Below, piece after piece: positions 62,958-64,000 of a stretch of DNA of 64,000 nucleotides. The notes below the pieces were generated by a model that had not been told where the DNA came from, made no database searches, and saw only the letters and a list, made by a program, of their open reading frames with translations. The first letter of the stretch is position 1. Each line of letters opens with the position of its first letter. The translations under genes were made by a program, and so were the position numbers. Source of the DNA: Pseudomonas fluorescens (GTDB taxonomy: Bacteria > Pseudomonadota > Gammaproteobacteria > Pseudomonadales > Pseudomonadaceae); contig NZ_LVEJ01000033.1 in NCBI RefSeq assembly GCF_001648775.1, forward strand, positions 1 to 64,000. Reading direction: 5' to 3'.

Positions 62958-64000
62958 ATGGGTCAACCAATAGCAATTGAAGTGCGCAACGTCTCAAAAC
63001 GGTACTCCGATGATCCAGGCCTCGCGCCGGCCCTCGACAATGTTTCGGTGAACATCGCCGACAACGAATTCTTCACCCTGCTCGGCCCCTCTGGCTGCGG
63101 CAAAACCACCTTGCTACGGACCATCGCCGGCTTCGAACACGTCAGTGAAGGCGAGATTCGTCTGGCCGGCGAACCGGTCAACGATTTGCCGCCGTTCAAG
63201 CGTCGGGTCAACACGGTGTTCCAGAGTTATGCGCTGTTTCCGCACATGAGTGTCGCGCAGAATATCGCCTTCGGGCTCGAGATGCAGGGTCTTGAGCGCA
63301 AGTTGATCCCCGATCGCGTCAACGAGATGCTCGCGCTGGTGCAAATGGAGCATCTGGCCGGACGCAAACCCGCTGAATTGTCCGGTGGCCAGCAGCAGCG
63401 CGTGGCTCTGGCCCGGGCCTTGGCGCCGAAACCGAAAGTGCTGCTGCTCGACGAGCCGCTGTCAGCGCTCGACCTCAAGCTGCGCAAGGAAATGCAGGTC
63501 GAACTCAAGCGCGTACAGAAAGAAGCCGGGATCACTTTCATTTTCGTCACCCATGATCAGGAAGAAGCACTGACCCTGTCCGACCGCATCGCCGTGATGT
63601 CTGCCGGCAAAATCCTGCAGATCGGCACCCCGACCGATATCTACGAACACCCCAAACACCGTTTCGTCGCGCAGTTTATCGGCGACATCAACTTCCTCCC
63701 CGGCCAGCTCAAACACGGCGAGCACAACGAAAAACTCTTCGTGCCCAACGGCATGCCGATCGAAATCCCGTGTCAGCAGCAGACCTTCGCCGGCAGCAGC
63801 GTACAACTGGCGTTCCGCCCGGAGCGCTCGCAACTGGTCGACGTCAGCCAGCCGCATCACCTGCGCGGGGTCATTGAAGCGGTGCTCTACGTCGGCACCG
63901 CGACGCTGTACCAGTGCCGCTTGAACAACGACATCAAGGTCATGCTGCGCGAAAACAACGAAGGCCTGAACCCAGGCCGCGCGGTCGGCGAGCGTGTCGC
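62958..64000 (+). CDS. Polyamine-type ABC transporter ATP-binding protein (partial, cut by window end)
   Basis: At least 347 residues of a PotA-like ATPase are visible. Walker A is GPSGCGKTT (near residue 46), the Q loop is NTVFQSYALFPHMSV, the signature is LSGGQQQR and Walker B is LLLDEPLSALD. A C-terminal TOBE-type regulatory region follows (FRPERSQLV and onward). The family drives uptake of spermidine, putrescine or related solutes; the permease and binding protein should lie past the window edge. GAGG and an AT-rich promoter lie upstream, with the divergent GntR gene. Confidence 0.9.
   Translation, partial: MGQPIAIEVRNVSKRYSDDPGLAPALDNVSVNIADNEFFTLLGPSGCGKTTLLRTIAGFEHVSEGEIRLAGEPVNDLPPFKRRVNTVFQSYALFPHMSVAQNIAFGLEMQGLERKLIPDRVNEMLALVQMEHLAGRKPAELSGGQQQRVALARALAPKPKVLLLDEPLSALDLKLRKEMQVELKRVQKEAGITFIFVTHDQEEALTLSDRIAVMSAGKILQIGTPTDIYEHPKHRFVAQFIGDINFLPGQLKHGEHNEKLFVPNGMPIEIPCQQQTFAGSSVQLAFRPERSQLVDVSQPHHLRGVIEAVLYVGTATLYQCRLNNDIKVMLRENNEGLNPGRAVGERV

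Overview
The window is a GC-rich piece of a fluorescent-group Pseudomonas chromosome. The signs are the doublets of GTGGGAGCGAGC-type REP palindromes between genes, a cysI paired with a DUF934 gene, and a cti-metH neighbourhood. Genes are dense, often overlap by ATGA, and lie on both strands. I see no tRNA, rRNA, CRISPR array, prophage or intact insertion sequence.

Layout. 220-2705: a cobalamin riboswitch with a terminator, then cbtB-cbtA-cobE-cobM (cobalt uptake and B12 synthesis). 2850-6977: nfuA, an acyltransferase and cti, all on minus. 7133-10843: metH, the B12-dependent methionine synthase. 10925-27286: two giant minus-strand genes for DUF6543 'dermonecrotic toxin' proteins with leucine-rich repeats and a C-terminal NEL ubiquitin-ligase domain. 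They bracket a core segment with a DUF2970 gene, a periplasmic binding protein, a 37-residue membrane protein, cysI and its DUF934 partner. 27478-29795: sohB, a histidine phosphatase and an SCP2 protein.

29848-44071 reads as an uptake island on the minus strand: a yejABEF peptide importer, a TonB-dependent receptor, a RES/Xre toxin-antitoxin pair, a second TonB-dependent receptor with a signalling domain, and its FecR/FecI pair. Near-identical promoter-like boxes (CTAA, 9 nt, TATAAA) precede both receptors and yejA. I infer that one ECF sigma factor controls both receptors and the inner-membrane importer as a single outer-to-inner membrane route. The two receptor leaders also share a hairpin at the ribosome-binding site.

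44368-49532: a HoxX-like protein with no hydrogenase gene in sight, a LysR regulator, a fatty-acid hydroxylase/SRPBCC fusion and an SMP-30-like protein. 49639-57080: small stress-type proteins (acidic disordered proteins, DUF465, DUF4142), then a six-gene RsbR-RsbS-RsbT-RsbX-like stressosome operon ending in a histidine kinase and a REC-PAS-kinase-REC hybrid, with no sigma-B gene. 57217-64000: a UvrA paralogue, a soluble hybrid kinase, a GntR/FCD regulator, and divergently from it the start of a polyamine-type ABC transporter cut by the window edge.

The most novel-looking points are the common promoter and leader of the FecI-linked uptake island, and the giant NEL pair. In that pair one member has a triplicated LRR module and an intact catalytic Cys-Leu-Asp, while its paralogue has one module and Ala-Ser-Ala at that site.
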